A stretch of DNA of 64,000 bases from a virus. Every line of letters starts with the position of its first letter. Position 1 is the stretch's first letter. A program made the translations under genes and the position numbers. Below are positions 44,533 to 53,322 of this stretch, piece after piece. Location: the IMG/VR virus record IMGVR_UViG_3300035698_017497, positions 61,757 through 125,756 of that record. The stretch is one strand, 5' to 3'. A model generated the notes under the pieces. That model saw nothing but the letters and a program-made list of their open reading frames with translations. It ran no database searches and was not told the DNA's origin.

Positions 44533-46242
44533 TTATCTATGAAATGCAGCACGGAGACGATTAACTTCATTGTGAGTGTCTTCCAGTCCTGCGATATTAA
44601 ACGCACATCCGAGATTATTCTCTATCATAACCTCATCGCGGGTAACTCTAGGCCAACATTTTACCTTGCTTCCAGCCGCGTCATTGAAGTTTACTGAGCA
44701 CAAGTAATTAATGCACATCAATAGCGCACTTGAAATATCATATGCTGCAAGCGCTTCGCTTAGACCAATAGTCAATTCGCCTTCGCAAGGTCTACCCTCC
44801 CCGTTGACATGTGGAGCATGGGATCTTTTCCAGAAAGCGTCCACAACACGTGTAGTATTGTACATTCTTAAAGTATAAGTAGTCTTTCTGGCACTTTCTC
44901 CATACTTTACATTTAACCTTATGCAAAATGCGCCTATGTCAAACCAGGCATCTTCGCCAAGTTCAGTCACATTAGCATACAGATTCTTCGTGTAGGCTGT
45001 AACAGTTAGTAATGACATGCTACCATCAGTATTCATCTGCTTGTCCACATTGACCATATTAACCTTTTCGTGGTTCTGTATAGCCCTGATACTGATATCG
45101 ATATTGTCATTGCAAATCCCCTTAGAACTCAAAAGCATGATATCGCTTTTGACGGTACTGAGAGCTTGCTTTTTAGATATGATACGACTCATCAGTTCCT
45201 CTAGGTTGACAATGATAGTATCTAGCTCAGTCTTTTTACTTCTCAGGAGGGCTTCTGATTGATATTTTGCAACATCCTTAATCTCAGATTCAAATCTATC
45301 AATTGCCTCTTTGTAAATGCTTGTGTCAAACTCGAGCATTTGTTTATAGCTCATAGCTCTATCGAACCTTGGGATTAGCGTGTCAATAACAATGTCAACG
45401 GTGCTTGAATTGTTGTACAGAATAAATAGCGAGTCGTATATAGTCTCTATTGCAAGAGTTGCTCCAGTAATAGTATCTTTATATATTTTCTTAATATTTT
45501 TAACGTACTTGCTATTTATCCCAACTATAGGAGTTGATGTTCCGGCTGAAGAAATACCATTATACCTTGATGAATTTGCTCCGTTGATAGTAATTGAAGC
45601 GTGAAGTTCTTGAGAGTTTTTAGTTGCAGATCTTAAGTTGAACGTGTCTGTACTATCCCCTCCAGAGCTTGCCGAAAGAAGTGCCATTTCAGAAGACTGT
45701 TTCGTAAAAGCCTCAAGAGATTCTACGTTTACGAATCTTGTTAGGAATATCTTGTTAGAGATGTGGGCTAGGAGTTCAGTGGTTGACATAGACATATCTT
45801 GCCTCATCGATTCAACATCCTCAGTCGACATCATACCTCCAACTGCTATGGCTGAAAGAAAACTTGACATTCTTCCTAGAGTTGAATACAAATTTGTATC
45901 AGTAAATCCTTTAATCCACATGATTTTAGATTTAGGATGCCATAATTTTAAATCATTAAATTTATTTAAAACTCTAGCGGCTAAATTTATACGAACTGTC
46001 GGGGTCAAATGAGACTGCACAATAAGATCGACACCATTAGTGGCTAACATAATACCATTAGTCCCGATAAGTCCAGGGATCATTCCTGCAAGCTTGCCGT
46101 CTATATTGATATGCTTTATGCCAGAGCTCGAAACTGACCCGAATTCATTGATAATTTTTATAATCACCTCATTAATATCCTTAACTCCAGAACGATGCAT
46201 CATGTCTAAAATAAAGTATCTTCTAATTTTGTTAAAATTCAT
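44533..46242 (-). CDS. Putative E2-like conjugating protein B (coiled coil plus C-terminal E2-like domain)
   Basis: First gene of the operon, 569 aa. The N-terminal 250 residues are unrecognised. A coiled coil spans about residues 310-370. The C-terminal domain (about 378-535) parallels that of the downstream E2-like protein: FDIGAFCIRLNVKYG strands, APHVNGEGRPCEGEL (476-490) with candidate catalytic Cys486 a short distance after the PHVN motif, and a closing helix YDISSALLMCINYLCSVNFND. PHV-N...G.-C-.G is the arrangement expected of bacterial E2-like families. Two E2-like proteins with similar layout suggest two conjugating specificities or a heteromer; both ideas are inference. Confidence 0.55.
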   Translation of the reverse strand: MNFNKIRRYFILDMMHRSGVKDINEVIIKIINEFGSVSSSGIKHINIDGKLAGMIPGLIGTNGIMLATNGVDLIVQSHLTPTVRINLAARVLNKFNDLKLWHPKSKIMWIKGFTDTNLYSTLGRMSSFLSAIAVGGMMSTEDVESMRQDMSMSTTELLAHISNKIFLTRFVNVESLEAFTKQSSEMALLSASSGGDSTDTFNLRSATKNSQELHASITINGANSSRYNGISSAGTSTPIVGINSKYVKNIKKIYKDTITGATLAIETIYDSLFILYNNSSTVDIVIDTLIPRFDRAMSYKQMLEFDTSIYKEAIDRFESEIKDVAKYQSEALLRSKKTELDTIIVNLEELMSRIISKKQALSTVKSDIMLLSSKGICNDNIDISIRAIQNHEKVNMVNVDKQMNTDGSMSLLTVTAYTKNLYANVTELGEDAWFDIGAFCIRLNVKYGESARKTTYTLRMYNTTRVVDAFWKRSHAPHVNGEGRPCEGELTIGLSEALAAYDISSALLMCINYLCSVNFNDAAGSKVKCWPRVTRDEVMIENNLGCAFNIAGLEDTHNEVNRLRAAFHR

Positions 46243-46334
46243 AATATAATCTCCAAATCTTTTTTAATTAATAAGTAAATAAAAACCCCTTCACTATTAT
46301 TATCTCATTTTTTATATATGAAATAACATTAAAA
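46243..46334 (-). promoter_or_regulatory. Promoter region of the ubiquitin-like operon
   Basis: The minus strand carries GAGATAATAATAGTGAA at about 46290-46306, a motif shared with the upstream regions of the genes at 54048 and 61105. A GGAG site precedes the ATG at 46242. A terminator for the previous gene lies just upstream, so transcription of this operon probably starts here. Confidence 0.45.
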
Positions 46335-46335
46335 G

Positions 46336-46364
46336 AGCCCTAACTATTTAAGTTAAGGCTTTTT
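46336..46364 (-). terminator. Terminator between the SNF2 helicase and the ubiquitin-like operon
   Basis: A 10-bp inverted repeat (AGCCTTAACT/AGTTAGGGCT on the minus strand, one G-T pair, five-base loop) is followed by CTTTT. It lies 23 bp after the helicase stop. T residues on both sides make it usable in either direction. Confidence 0.7.
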
Positions 46365-46386
46365 CAATAAATGATATGCTCGGGGA

Positions 46387-48204
46387 TTATTTATTAATTT
46401 CAGCAACCCTGGAAAGTACCGACAAATCAAATGATAGCTTCTCTTTAGCTTTGACTTTTTTCTGAATCATTTCTTCGATAGTATCTTGACAAACTATATC
46501 TATCGCAGTGACTTTTTTCATCTGACCGTTTCTGTGCTGCCTACCTATAGCTTGATCTCGCTCAACAAACGAATATGTATTCTCATAAAATATCATATAA
46601 TTTGAGTACTGCACGTTTTGGCCTACGCCAACCTTTTTAATAGATGCTACAAAGAATCTGTATTTAGGATCACGAAATTCTTGAACCTTGTCATATGCAT
46701 CATCTTTACTGCCGCATGTCAATACTGCATTTTCGCCATATTTTTTCTGCAAGCGCTTGGTTACAGACATTACACTATGACGAAATGCGCACCAGATTAT
46801 AATTTTGATATTTTTTGGAAAATCGTCAAGGCTTTTAACTAACACATCCTCTTTTTTGTTTTGCTCTAATACTATGGTGTTTGTTTTCTTAATCTCTTCA
46901 CCATTGGGCATCTTAACAATAACTTTATTTTTATAAAATCCAGAAGCGATTTGTCTAAGCTTTACGACTAGCACTAGTGAGTTCTCAACTTGAACTTCGT
47001 TGCTACATATAGTCCTATCACAATCCTTACTCATATCACAATTATCGCACATGTTATTTATATGAGCAGCAAGCTCTTCCTTCATATGATTATAAACAAC
47101 CATCTGTTTACTTCCGAGCTCAACATTAATCTGCTTGTATGTTAAATCAGGTATGTCTATACAATCTTCCTTCTTGAATGTTACGGCATACCTATTAATC
47201 ATTTTACCTACAGCGACTCTGGCTCCTTTGCGCTCAACCCATACATGCTTATTTTTATCAACTGCACGCATATAGTAATTTCTGAATGCGTAGTAGTTAG
47301 ATATAGGAAGAGTGTCAGCGCCCATGAATCGATAAGGCATATAGAATGACATTAAGTTATTGGAATGAAGCGTTCCTGTAGCTATGTATTTGTATTTAAC
47401 ATTGCCGAAATGATCGAGTATAGCTTCAGTTTGTTTAGAGTCTGGAGCCCCAACCCTGTGAGCCTCGTCAAGGATAACCATTTGAAAATAATCTTTTGGA
47501 ATGAAGCCTACAAAATGCCTCACTGACTCATACCCAATAATGTAGATATCATAATCGCGATTGAATTTGCCAATCTTATATTTTTTATTAATAATTTTAT
47601 CTGCACTCTCACTCCCATGCAGGATAACCCCTGAAAGATTGGGGACTTGAATATCCATCTCAGGGATAATGTTTTTTCTCAGTGGTGCTAGAGTTATTAT
47701 TAAGGCTTTCTTAACTTGCTTACGTCTTATTCTCTCGTCAATTGCCCACAGATACGGACCAGTTTTGCAAGTGCCTGGATCAGATAGCAGCGCAGCCTTA
47801 GATGAAAAAACCATCATGTTGTACATTATTTTCTGATGCGCGAGAGGATTGTACTCTCCGCTATAATCATAATCGAAATAGATTCCATTGTGGCTTCCGT
47901 CAGGATTCGCCACCAGGCCTTTTCGATATTGTTTCTTAATCTTTTCAAGCTTATCTAGCTCATTCATATGACTGTCGTTAAATGCCGCTATTTTAGCCGT
48001 TGCAGTTGGGGTCATTTTAATTTGCTTACCCTTAGCTGCTCTAAAAATGTTGAGACATCCATCGAGAGGAACAAATACCCTAAATCTCCTTTTGTCAAGA
48101 TATCCGTCAGTATACCCGGTTATCTTTTTTAAAAGATCCTCATTTGCACATTGAACTATAAGCTCCTCGGTATTTTCTGGATTCTCTGAAATTTTAACCA
48201 TCAT
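46387..48204 (-). CDS. SNF2-family DEAD/DEAH-box helicase
   Basis: This 605-aa superfamily-2 ATPase has motif I in SDPGTCKTG (141-149), motif II DEAH (246-249), motif III ATGTLHSN (275-282), motif V VGVGQNVQYSN and motif VI QAIGRQHRNGQ (551-561), the latter typical of SNF2 and related phage helicases. A Cys cluster C386-x2-C389-x5-C395-x4-C400 between the two RecA-like lobes probably binds zinc. Such helicases remodel DNA during replication, recombination or packaging. It overlaps the upstream gene by 11 bp and is the last gene before a terminator. Confidence 0.88.
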   Translation of the reverse strand: MMVKISENPENTEELIVQCANEDLLKKITGYTDGYLDKRRFRVFVPLDGCLNIFRAAKGKQIKMTPTATAKIAAFNDSHMNELDKLEKIKKQYRKGLVANPDGSHNGIYFDYDYSGEYNPLAHQKIMYNMMVFSSKAALLSDPGTCKTGPYLWAIDERIRRKQVKKALIITLAPLRKNIIPEMDIQVPNLSGVILHGSESADKIINKKYKIGKFNRDYDIYIIGYESVRHFVGFIPKDYFQMVILDEAHRVGAPDSKQTEAILDHFGNVKYKYIATGTLHSNNLMSFYMPYRFMGADTLPISNYYAFRNYYMRAVDKNKHVWVERKGARVAVGKMINRYAVTFKKEDCIDIPDLTYKQINVELGSKQMVVYNHMKEELAAHINNMCDNCDMSKDCDRTICSNEVQVENSLVLVVKLRQIASGFYKNKVIVKMPNGEEIKKTNTIVLEQNKKEDVLVKSLDDFPKNIKIIIWCAFRHSVMSVTKRLQKKYGENAVLTCGSKDDAYDKVQEFRDPKYRFFVASIKKVGVGQNVQYSNYMIFYENTYSFVERDQAIGRQHRNGQMKKVTAIDIVCQDTIEEMIQKKVKAKEKLSFDLSVLSRVAEINK

Positions 48205-48703
48205 CAGTACTCACCCAGTTAAAGTATCCTGTAATAATTTTATTTACCTTAACGATAACAACAAATTCAAGAGATTGCTTATCGTTTGACCATCTCTTTA
48301 ATTTAAAATTATACCTATACTGTTCACTCATGCCAGACCCACGTCCCTCTTCAAAGGTGTAAGACTTTTCGGAGAAAGCTTTAGCAATCGCAGTAAGTAT
48401 GAATGACTTAAAATTAGACGGTGTTATGATAGACTTCTTAACATCTCTATTGTAAATATCATTGTAGGCTTCGTAATCCTCTCTGATTGCATGTTCAAAT
48501 CTTTCTATGATCTGAGTAAAGCCATGGTCAGTAATGTATAAAGCTATAGCGTCCCAGTCGGAGCTATTCTCTGCATTCTCAAGTACCACTCTTTCACAAT
48601 CAGCCTTGACCCTTTTGAGGTTTGCAGCGTCATGTTCGATATCATTGAGATCACTTGCAGCCTTAGCATAGTCAAGGGCCACAGACTCAATTTTATTACC
48701 CAC
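48194..48703 (-). CDS. Hypothetical protein, 169 aa, GTG start
   Basis: The start is placed at the GTG at 48703, because GGAGG lies 6 bp upstream. The longer reading from an ATG at 48739 has no site and would overlap the previous gene by 44 bp. The product is charged, with a helical N-terminal half (NKIESVALDYAKAASDLND) and a beta-rich C-terminal half (YRYNFKLKRWSNDKQSLEFVV). No domain is recognised. It lies between a hypothetical protein and the SNF2 helicase and overlaps both. Confidence 0.65.
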   Translation of the reverse strand: MGNKIESVALDYAKAASDLNDIEHDAANLKRVKADCERVVLENAENSSDWDAIALYITDHGFTQIIERFEHAIREDYEAYNDIYNRDVKKSIITPSNFKSFILTAIAKAFSEKSYTFEEGRGSGMSEQYRYNFKLKRWSNDKQSLEFVVIVKVNKIITGYFNWVSTDDG

Positions 48704-49436
48704 AATTTCCTCCAGTGTATTTGAATTTAATAATTCCATTAGGATGCATAAAATTATCGGAATTAAATGCTCCTACATATTTATACTTATCAATACTTTT
48801 ACTTTTTCCGCACATTCCAATTAACTCAGATGTATTTCTTCCAGTTCTATAGTAGCTGCCTCTATGGTCGTAAAGGCGATACGACACAACGCTTTTATCA
48901 TTGTAGTCTGAGACATACGCATACAGATCGCCTCTTTTGATAATGTCGTATCCTGATAGCGAAAAGCTTATCCTTGGATAATATAGGAAGTTTTTCACCA
49001 TAGACATCGCGCAGTCTACTGGAATAACCACTCTTCCACCTTGAGTAAAATAAGGTGCAGCAATACGCCTCTGAGGCTTTATTACTTTTTTTCCTGCCCA
49101 GTGAAAGTTTACAGTAGAACTATTTGAGATAACTCTCATTATCTCATTGTCGTCCGGGAATATTCTATTAACATATTGAATGATTCTCATCTGATGGTAC
49201 TTACTATATTGACTCGGCAGCACAATATAAACTTTCCCATCTTCAATGAGAGTCTTTGCAATTTCTTCACCATAAAGCAAAGCATTATCAGGGTTATGAA
49301 TTTTGAATACAAGGGACGCTGTACGCCCCTCGCATTCCTGAAGAACTCTAACCTCTTTTAATTCATGACCCTTTATAATACTCATAGAGTACTCTGAATA
49401 CACTCTGAGTTTACGAGAGAAAGGAATCTTATACAT
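48696..49436 (-). CDS. Hypothetical protein, 246 aa
   Basis: A basic protein rich in Tyr and Arg with no recognised family. Strand-rich segments alternate with charged loops (for example GRVVIPVDCAMSMVKNF and RRIAAPYFTQGG). It overlaps the exonuclease-nuclease fusion upstream by 8 bp and the next gene by 8 bp, so it belongs to the same operon. AAAAGG precedes the ATG. A nucleic-acid-binding role would fit its charge and context but is only an inference. Confidence 0.65.
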   Translation of the reverse strand: MYKIPFSRKLRVYSEYSMSIIKGHELKEVRVLQECEGRTASLVFKIHNPDNALLYGEEIAKTLIEDGKVYIVLPSQYSKYHQMRIIQYVNRIFPDDNEIMRVISNSSTVNFHWAGKKVIKPQRRIAAPYFTQGGRVVIPVDCAMSMVKNFLYYPRISFSLSGYDIIKRGDLYAYVSDYNDKSVVSYRLYDHRGSYYRTGRNTSELIGMCGKSKSIDKYKYVGAFNSDNFMHPNGIIKFKYTGGNCG

Positions 49437-51477
49437 TTATATAACCTTTTTTCTCAACCTCTTCAACGGTTGCGGCTACAAATTTATTAGTCTTCTTCAC
49501 TGATGTGAACATTTCAATATCCTTATCCTTAAGTTTTAGCCCAAGCTTCTTAACCATCTTCTCGAAGTTAGCCTTGGTGAGACTCAGGAAAGATAATATC
49601 TTACCTTTATCTATCTCGTATCTCTTAAGGACTTCTATCATTGAAATTATATCATAATTAGAACTCTCTAAGGTGTAGAAGCTAAGCCTTGCGTCTTCAT
49701 CTATAACAACAGGCTCGTCGCTATTTTTGATATAATTCTTACATTCTTTTGAAAGACGATCTGATTCAAGCTTGTTCTGCTCAACCTTCTTCCATGCCTT
49801 TGCGCACGATTCTGCAGAGTTGACCACTATCTGATCCATCTCGCCAAGACTCTCAACCATATTGTTGAATAGTGTGCAATGGCCAAGTTCGGCAACGTGG
49901 CAGCCGGCACAAAACTCATTACGGTTAGGTCTAAAGGCGTCTTCTGTTTTTGCAACCTCAGCCTCTACGGCTTTAACATTTGTATCGATCCACTCTTCGA
50001 CATCTTTTATGAGACGGTTGATGTGTTCTACGCCAGATATCACAAGGTCAACAGACTGGTTGAATCTTATGTAGTCTATGCGGATAACTATTTCGTCAAC
50101 ACCGTTCTCTCCGCCAATTTGCAGTCCAAGATTTTTGATAACCATATACGCATACATCTTGGTTTGAATATCCCTAGACATCTTTTCTGCAGATAGCATA
50201 GTTCTGGAGCTTTTGTAGTCAGTTATTACTAACGAGTTATTGAAGAAATCTATAACATCAGCAATTCCTCTTATGAACACATTCTTATCAAAGAATCCTG
50301 TTGGATTTCCCTCTTTGTCAAGCGCCATCTTGCGCTCAAAAATTGACAGTTCTCCAGTAAGCTGCGTAAAATCGTGAGACCTATAAAACATTCCCATGAT
50401 AATATCAACATCCTTCACAAGGTCTGGATTGTTACACCCCTGACTTGCTTTGGCTATATTGCATATCGATGTATAAGACTCAAGATCAGGCATGGAAGGA
50501 TTTTCGTATTCCACATCCTCTTCTGAAATGTAGCCATCAACCTCAAGGAATAGTTCTGAGAATTTAGAAAATCCAGTAAGCTCTGGGGTAAGCTTTTTAT
50601 TATTGTATATATCTCTAGCAGTTTGAGAAAGCTCGTCGTACGACAGTGGATCCTTGTCAGTATTTCTAGAGTAAGAGACGTACATATTTACCCACTTCTC
50701 GCGGTGGCACCATTTACCGCATGCTTCAGCTATGGAATGACAAGTCTTTCCCACGACGAAGTAATCTTTTGCATCCTCATATGTTTTCTTTAAATAACTG
50801 TAATACCATTTTAATGGACATTGCACAAACGAGTTGAGTCGTGAGTACGAGTATCCCATTTTGGCTACAGCTTTTCTATCGGAAACATCTGGAGACACTC
50901 CATTTACTTTTTTAACTTCAGACATGAATAAATCCTCCTGATTCTTTCCAGCCTCTTCAAGGCTATGCAGTTTAATGAACAGCTCTATATTTTTGTCGAC
51001 ATCATAAGATGCCCTATGGGCAAGTTTATCATCCCATTTAATATTCAATTTTTTGCACATGCCCTTAAGCTTGTGTCTACCCTTAAATGCCTCCCTTGAC
51101 ATTTCGAGAGTGTCATAAACTTCTGATGGTTCAATCATTAAAAATTTAATATCAAAATTCTTAATGTTATGACCAACGACTATTCTGTTGCCGACCATTT
51201 TTGCTAACTGTTCTCTGATTCCGTCCTTTAGGTAGTTAGGGCTATCCTTGACCATATCTGAAGTTATTCCATTAATCTTTGTAGTCTCGAGAGGTATAAT
51301 TCCAGACATGGGATGACACAGAGTTGAGAAAGATTTTCCCCTGATTCCACCCAAATTGAATTCAGTGGCGGTAACCTCTACTATTTCGTCTGTTCCGTCA
51401 GGCCATGGGTTCAGCCCGTTAGTCTCAGTGTCTATGCATACAAACGGGAAGTCTATAAGGCTATCACTCACTATCAT
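49429..51477 (-). CDS. Fusion of DnaQ-like DEDDh exonuclease and Cas4/RecB-like Fe-S PD-(D/E)XK nuclease
   Basis: Residues 8-175 are a DEDDh 3'-5' exonuclease: D16-x-E18 in CIDTETNGL, KINGIT, GHNIKNFD with Asp109, and His154-x4-Asp159 in AHRASYD. Residues 208-540 resemble Cas4/AddB/RecB nucleases. Cys220 in FVQCPLKWYY together with C523, C526 and C534 (CAGCHVAELGHC) form a likely 4Fe-4S site; His247, Asp407 (GIADVID) and D420-Y-K422 are the PD-(D/E)XK site. The last 140 residues are unassigned. Both activities would process DNA ends in replication or recombination. It overlaps both neighbouring genes. Confidence 0.85.
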   Translation of the reverse strand: MIVSDSLIDFPFVCIDTETNGLNPWPDGTDEIVEVTATEFNLGGIRGKSFSTLCHPMSGIIPLETTKINGITSDMVKDSPNYLKDGIREQLAKMVGNRIVVGHNIKNFDIKFLMIEPSEVYDTLEMSREAFKGRHKLKGMCKKLNIKWDDKLAHRASYDVDKNIELFIKLHSLEEAGKNQEDLFMSEVKKVNGVSPDVSDRKAVAKMGYSYSRLNSFVQCPLKWYYSYLKKTYEDAKDYFVVGKTCHSIAEACGKWCHREKWVNMYVSYSRNTDKDPLSYDELSQTARDIYNNKKLTPELTGFSKFSELFLEVDGYISEEDVEYENPSMPDLESYTSICNIAKASQGCNNPDLVKDVDIIMGMFYRSHDFTQLTGELSIFERKMALDKEGNPTGFFDKNVFIRGIADVIDFFNNSLVITDYKSSRTMLSAEKMSRDIQTKMYAYMVIKNLGLQIGGENGVDEIVIRIDYIRFNQSVDLVISGVEHINRLIKDVEEWIDTNVKAVEAEVAKTEDAFRPNRNEFCAGCHVAELGHCTLFNNMVESLGEMDQIVVNSAESCAKAWKKVEQNKLESDRLSKECKNYIKNSDEPVVIDEDARLSFYTLESSNYDIISMIEVLKRYEIDKGKILSFLSLTKANFEKMVKKLGLKLKDKDIEMFTSVKKTNKFVAATVEEVEKKGYINV

Positions 51478-51967
51478 TCTCCAATGCTTTTAGTCTATCG
51501 GTTTCCCATATAAATCCATTATCATTGAATGTCATAACATCCCTGATAGACGATAGTTTAAGGCTTTTATTTTCAAAGTTTTTATCCACCTTATCAAGAA
51601 TCCATTTAAGCTTATCAATGACATTAAGATGATATCTAAGCTCAGCTGCAGTATTAGACAGGTTGCTTTTTCTAATTAGAATGTTGCTAATGTATGATAA
51701 TTCACTAGGACTAAAGTCGCATAATATATTTGTAAACTCTTTCCTAACAGTTACATTGTATTCTTTTTCTATACCTATTTCAAGCTCTTCTATTCTGCCA
51801 TGTAATGTTTTATTTTTTATACATAGTTCTGAGACATTGTACTGTGCAGTTCCAAGTGCAAAAGCTTTTTTGTCATACTTACAATTGACCACGTACCATT
51901 TACGTATGTAAATTGCCGCAACAATTATAGATATTGCTAATAATGGTATTCCTATAAAATAATGCAT
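51464..51967 (-). CDS. Small membrane-anchored protein with coiled coil
   Basis: This 167-aa protein starts with one clear membrane segment (residues 4-22, FIGIPLLAISIIVAAIYI) followed by positive residues (RKW), then a helical, probably coiled-coil region (residues 45-75) and a polar C-terminus. A strong AGGAGG site precedes the ATG. It overlaps the exonuclease-nuclease gene by 14 bp. The layout resembles spanin-like or inner-membrane phage proteins, but its place in a replication operon argues against lysis. Its function is unknown. Confidence 0.65.
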   Translation of the reverse strand: MHYFIGIPLLAISIIVAAIYIRKWYVVNCKYDKKAFALGTAQYNVSELCIKNKTLHGRIEELEIGIEKEYNVTVRKEFTNILCDFSPSELSYISNILIRKSNLSNTAAELRYHLNVIDKLKWILDKVDKNFENKSLKLSSIRDVMTFNDNGFIWETDRLKALENDSE

Positions 51968-52001
51968 CCAATCCTCCTGTATAGTTAATAGCTAAAAGTA
52001 T

Positions 52002-52190
52002 TTATCTAATTTTTTTCTGATTCACTGTTTTGCAATTCTTGCAAGTTCCAATTGCTGTAAAATAGCCGTTAGATGTTGATCCTGGATTCGTGGATGCTTT
52101 AATGACTAGGTCCATACTTTCGCCACACTCAATACATTCAATTGGGTACAACTTACTTCTGTGGGGCGGAGTTTTGCTCATTTCTCTCAT
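52002..52190 (-). CDS. Small zinc-finger protein, 62 aa
   Basis: Two CxxC pairs (C19-x2-C22 and C50-x2-C53) 27 residues apart make a treble-clef or zinc-ribbon fold likely. The start is the ATG at 52190, with GGAG upstream; a TTG 6 bp earlier in the same frame is less likely. A perfect 26-bp palindrome lies just upstream. Nucleic-acid binding or transcription modulation is plausible but not shown. Confidence 0.65.
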   Translation of the reverse strand: MREMSKTPPHRSKLYPIECIECGESMDLVIKASTNPGSTSNGYFTAIGTCKNCKTVNQKKIR

Positions 52191-52217
52191 AGTCAAATTC
52201 TCCGTATTAAAATGTGG

Positions 52218-52243
52218 TTGGGGTTGACACGTGTCAACCCCAA
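52218..52243. promoter_or_regulatory. Perfect 26-bp palindrome between two genes
   Basis: The half-site TTGGGGTTGACAC is followed directly by its exact reverse complement. In RNA it would form an 11-bp stem with a four-base loop. No T-run follows on either strand, which argues against a simple terminator. It could be a protein-binding operator or an RNA processing/stability hairpin between the zinc-protein genes. Confidence 0.6.
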
Positions 52244-52261
52244 TGAAAAATATACTAAACT

Positions 52262-53308
52262 CTACTCATCGTCAAGAGCAGACGCTGCTGCTGCCTGGAT
52301 CCCTGAAGATGGCGTTGCTGCCACTTTAGCATCCTCGTCAACGACAGGCGCGTTGTCAGTAACTATTCCGATCGGCTCTTCTATAACCACCTCGGCGTCT
52401 TCATTATCAATATCTTCTGGTGAGGATATCAATTTAGAGCCTGGTAAGTTTGAGCCAATCTTTACAGTTTCAGAAATCGCACTGCTGATAAGCTGAAAAA
52501 CATTATCCTGCTTGATGATCGCAAGTACAGGTTCGCTTATATCATTTTCAACCTCTTTTGAAGGTATCAACTCTGTGACATAAACCTCCCTGCCTCCAGA
52601 TATTATCTTGGTATGTTTTAAGTAGAAGACCATTCCGAGCAGACCTTTAAATTCTGCTGACGGATCTGTCTGTCTACGAATAGCATATGCAAGTTTCTGC
52701 TTCTCAAAAATGTTGTTTAACATACTCTCGATACCTGTTACGGTGTTGAGAGAGTTAGTTGACATTTTGTAAGGTCTAAGCAGGCTGAGGTCAACCTCTG
52801 GCCACAAGACTAGCGATCCATTCACATGGCATTTGCCGTCTATGTAATCTGGGCATTTCTTGAATTCGCATTTGCGATCAACGTATACTCTCTCGCCTTT
52901 TTCCTCAGTCATAAACTGAGCTGTAGTACCTTCACCGTAACCTTTGCAGACAATTTCTTGCTTGGCGTTATACATTCCAAGAAAACTTGTCCACATTTGA
53001 TCGAGTGTTGGAACCATGGATATGCATTTGATGTACGTTGGAGCCTCCTGCTTTGTTACTTCGCGTAACTTTGCCTGGATCTCCTCGTTCTCTTTCCATA
53101 CCTTTCGTTCCACTATACGCTTACTCGCCCCAGAGCCAAGGCGCTTCTTCTCCATAGTGCTCTTAAGGAATCTAAAATGCCCGGCAGCAACCGGGTAGTT
53201 ATCCTTATTTGGGCCTTCTCCAGGAGCAAAACCCGTAGAGATTTTGCCCTTGAATTGAATCTTGGTAGTTTTAGCTACCCCATTCTCTGCTGTTAAACCA
53301 TTGATCAT
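52262..53308 (-). CDS. Recombination directionality factor-like (Gp3-like) zinc protein
   Basis: This 348-aa protein resembles the Gp3-like family, which includes the phiC31 recombination directionality factor and many proteins of unknown role in lytic phages. The matching features are an N-terminal STGFAPGEGPNKDNYPVAAGHF-like strand pair (quoted in part), CKGYGEGTTA with Cys121, a zinc motif C147-x4-C152-x7-C160 in KCPDYIDGKC, VLWPEVDLS and STNSLNTVTGI. The C-terminal 75 residues are acidic and disordered. In lytic phages this family often sits next to replication genes, as here (an SSB-like gene is adjacent). Its true function here is unknown. GAGGTG precedes the ATG. Confidence 0.65.
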   Translation of the reverse strand: MINGLTAENGVAKTTKIQFKGKISTGFAPGEGPNKDNYPVAAGHFRFLKSTMEKKRLGSGASKRIVERKVWKENEEIQAKLREVTKQEAPTYIKCISMVPTLDQMWTSFLGMYNAKQEIVCKGYGEGTTAQFMTEEKGERVYVDRKCEFKKCPDYIDGKCHVNGSLVLWPEVDLSLLRPYKMSTNSLNTVTGIESMLNNIFEKQKLAYAIRRQTDPSAEFKGLLGMVFYLKHTKIISGGREVYVTELIPSKEVENDISEPVLAIIKQDNVFQLISSAISETVKIGSNLPGSKLISSPEDIDNEDAEVVIEEPIGIVTDNAPVVDEDAKVAATPSSGIQAAAASALDDE

Positions 53309-53322
53309 CTATCACCTCATTA

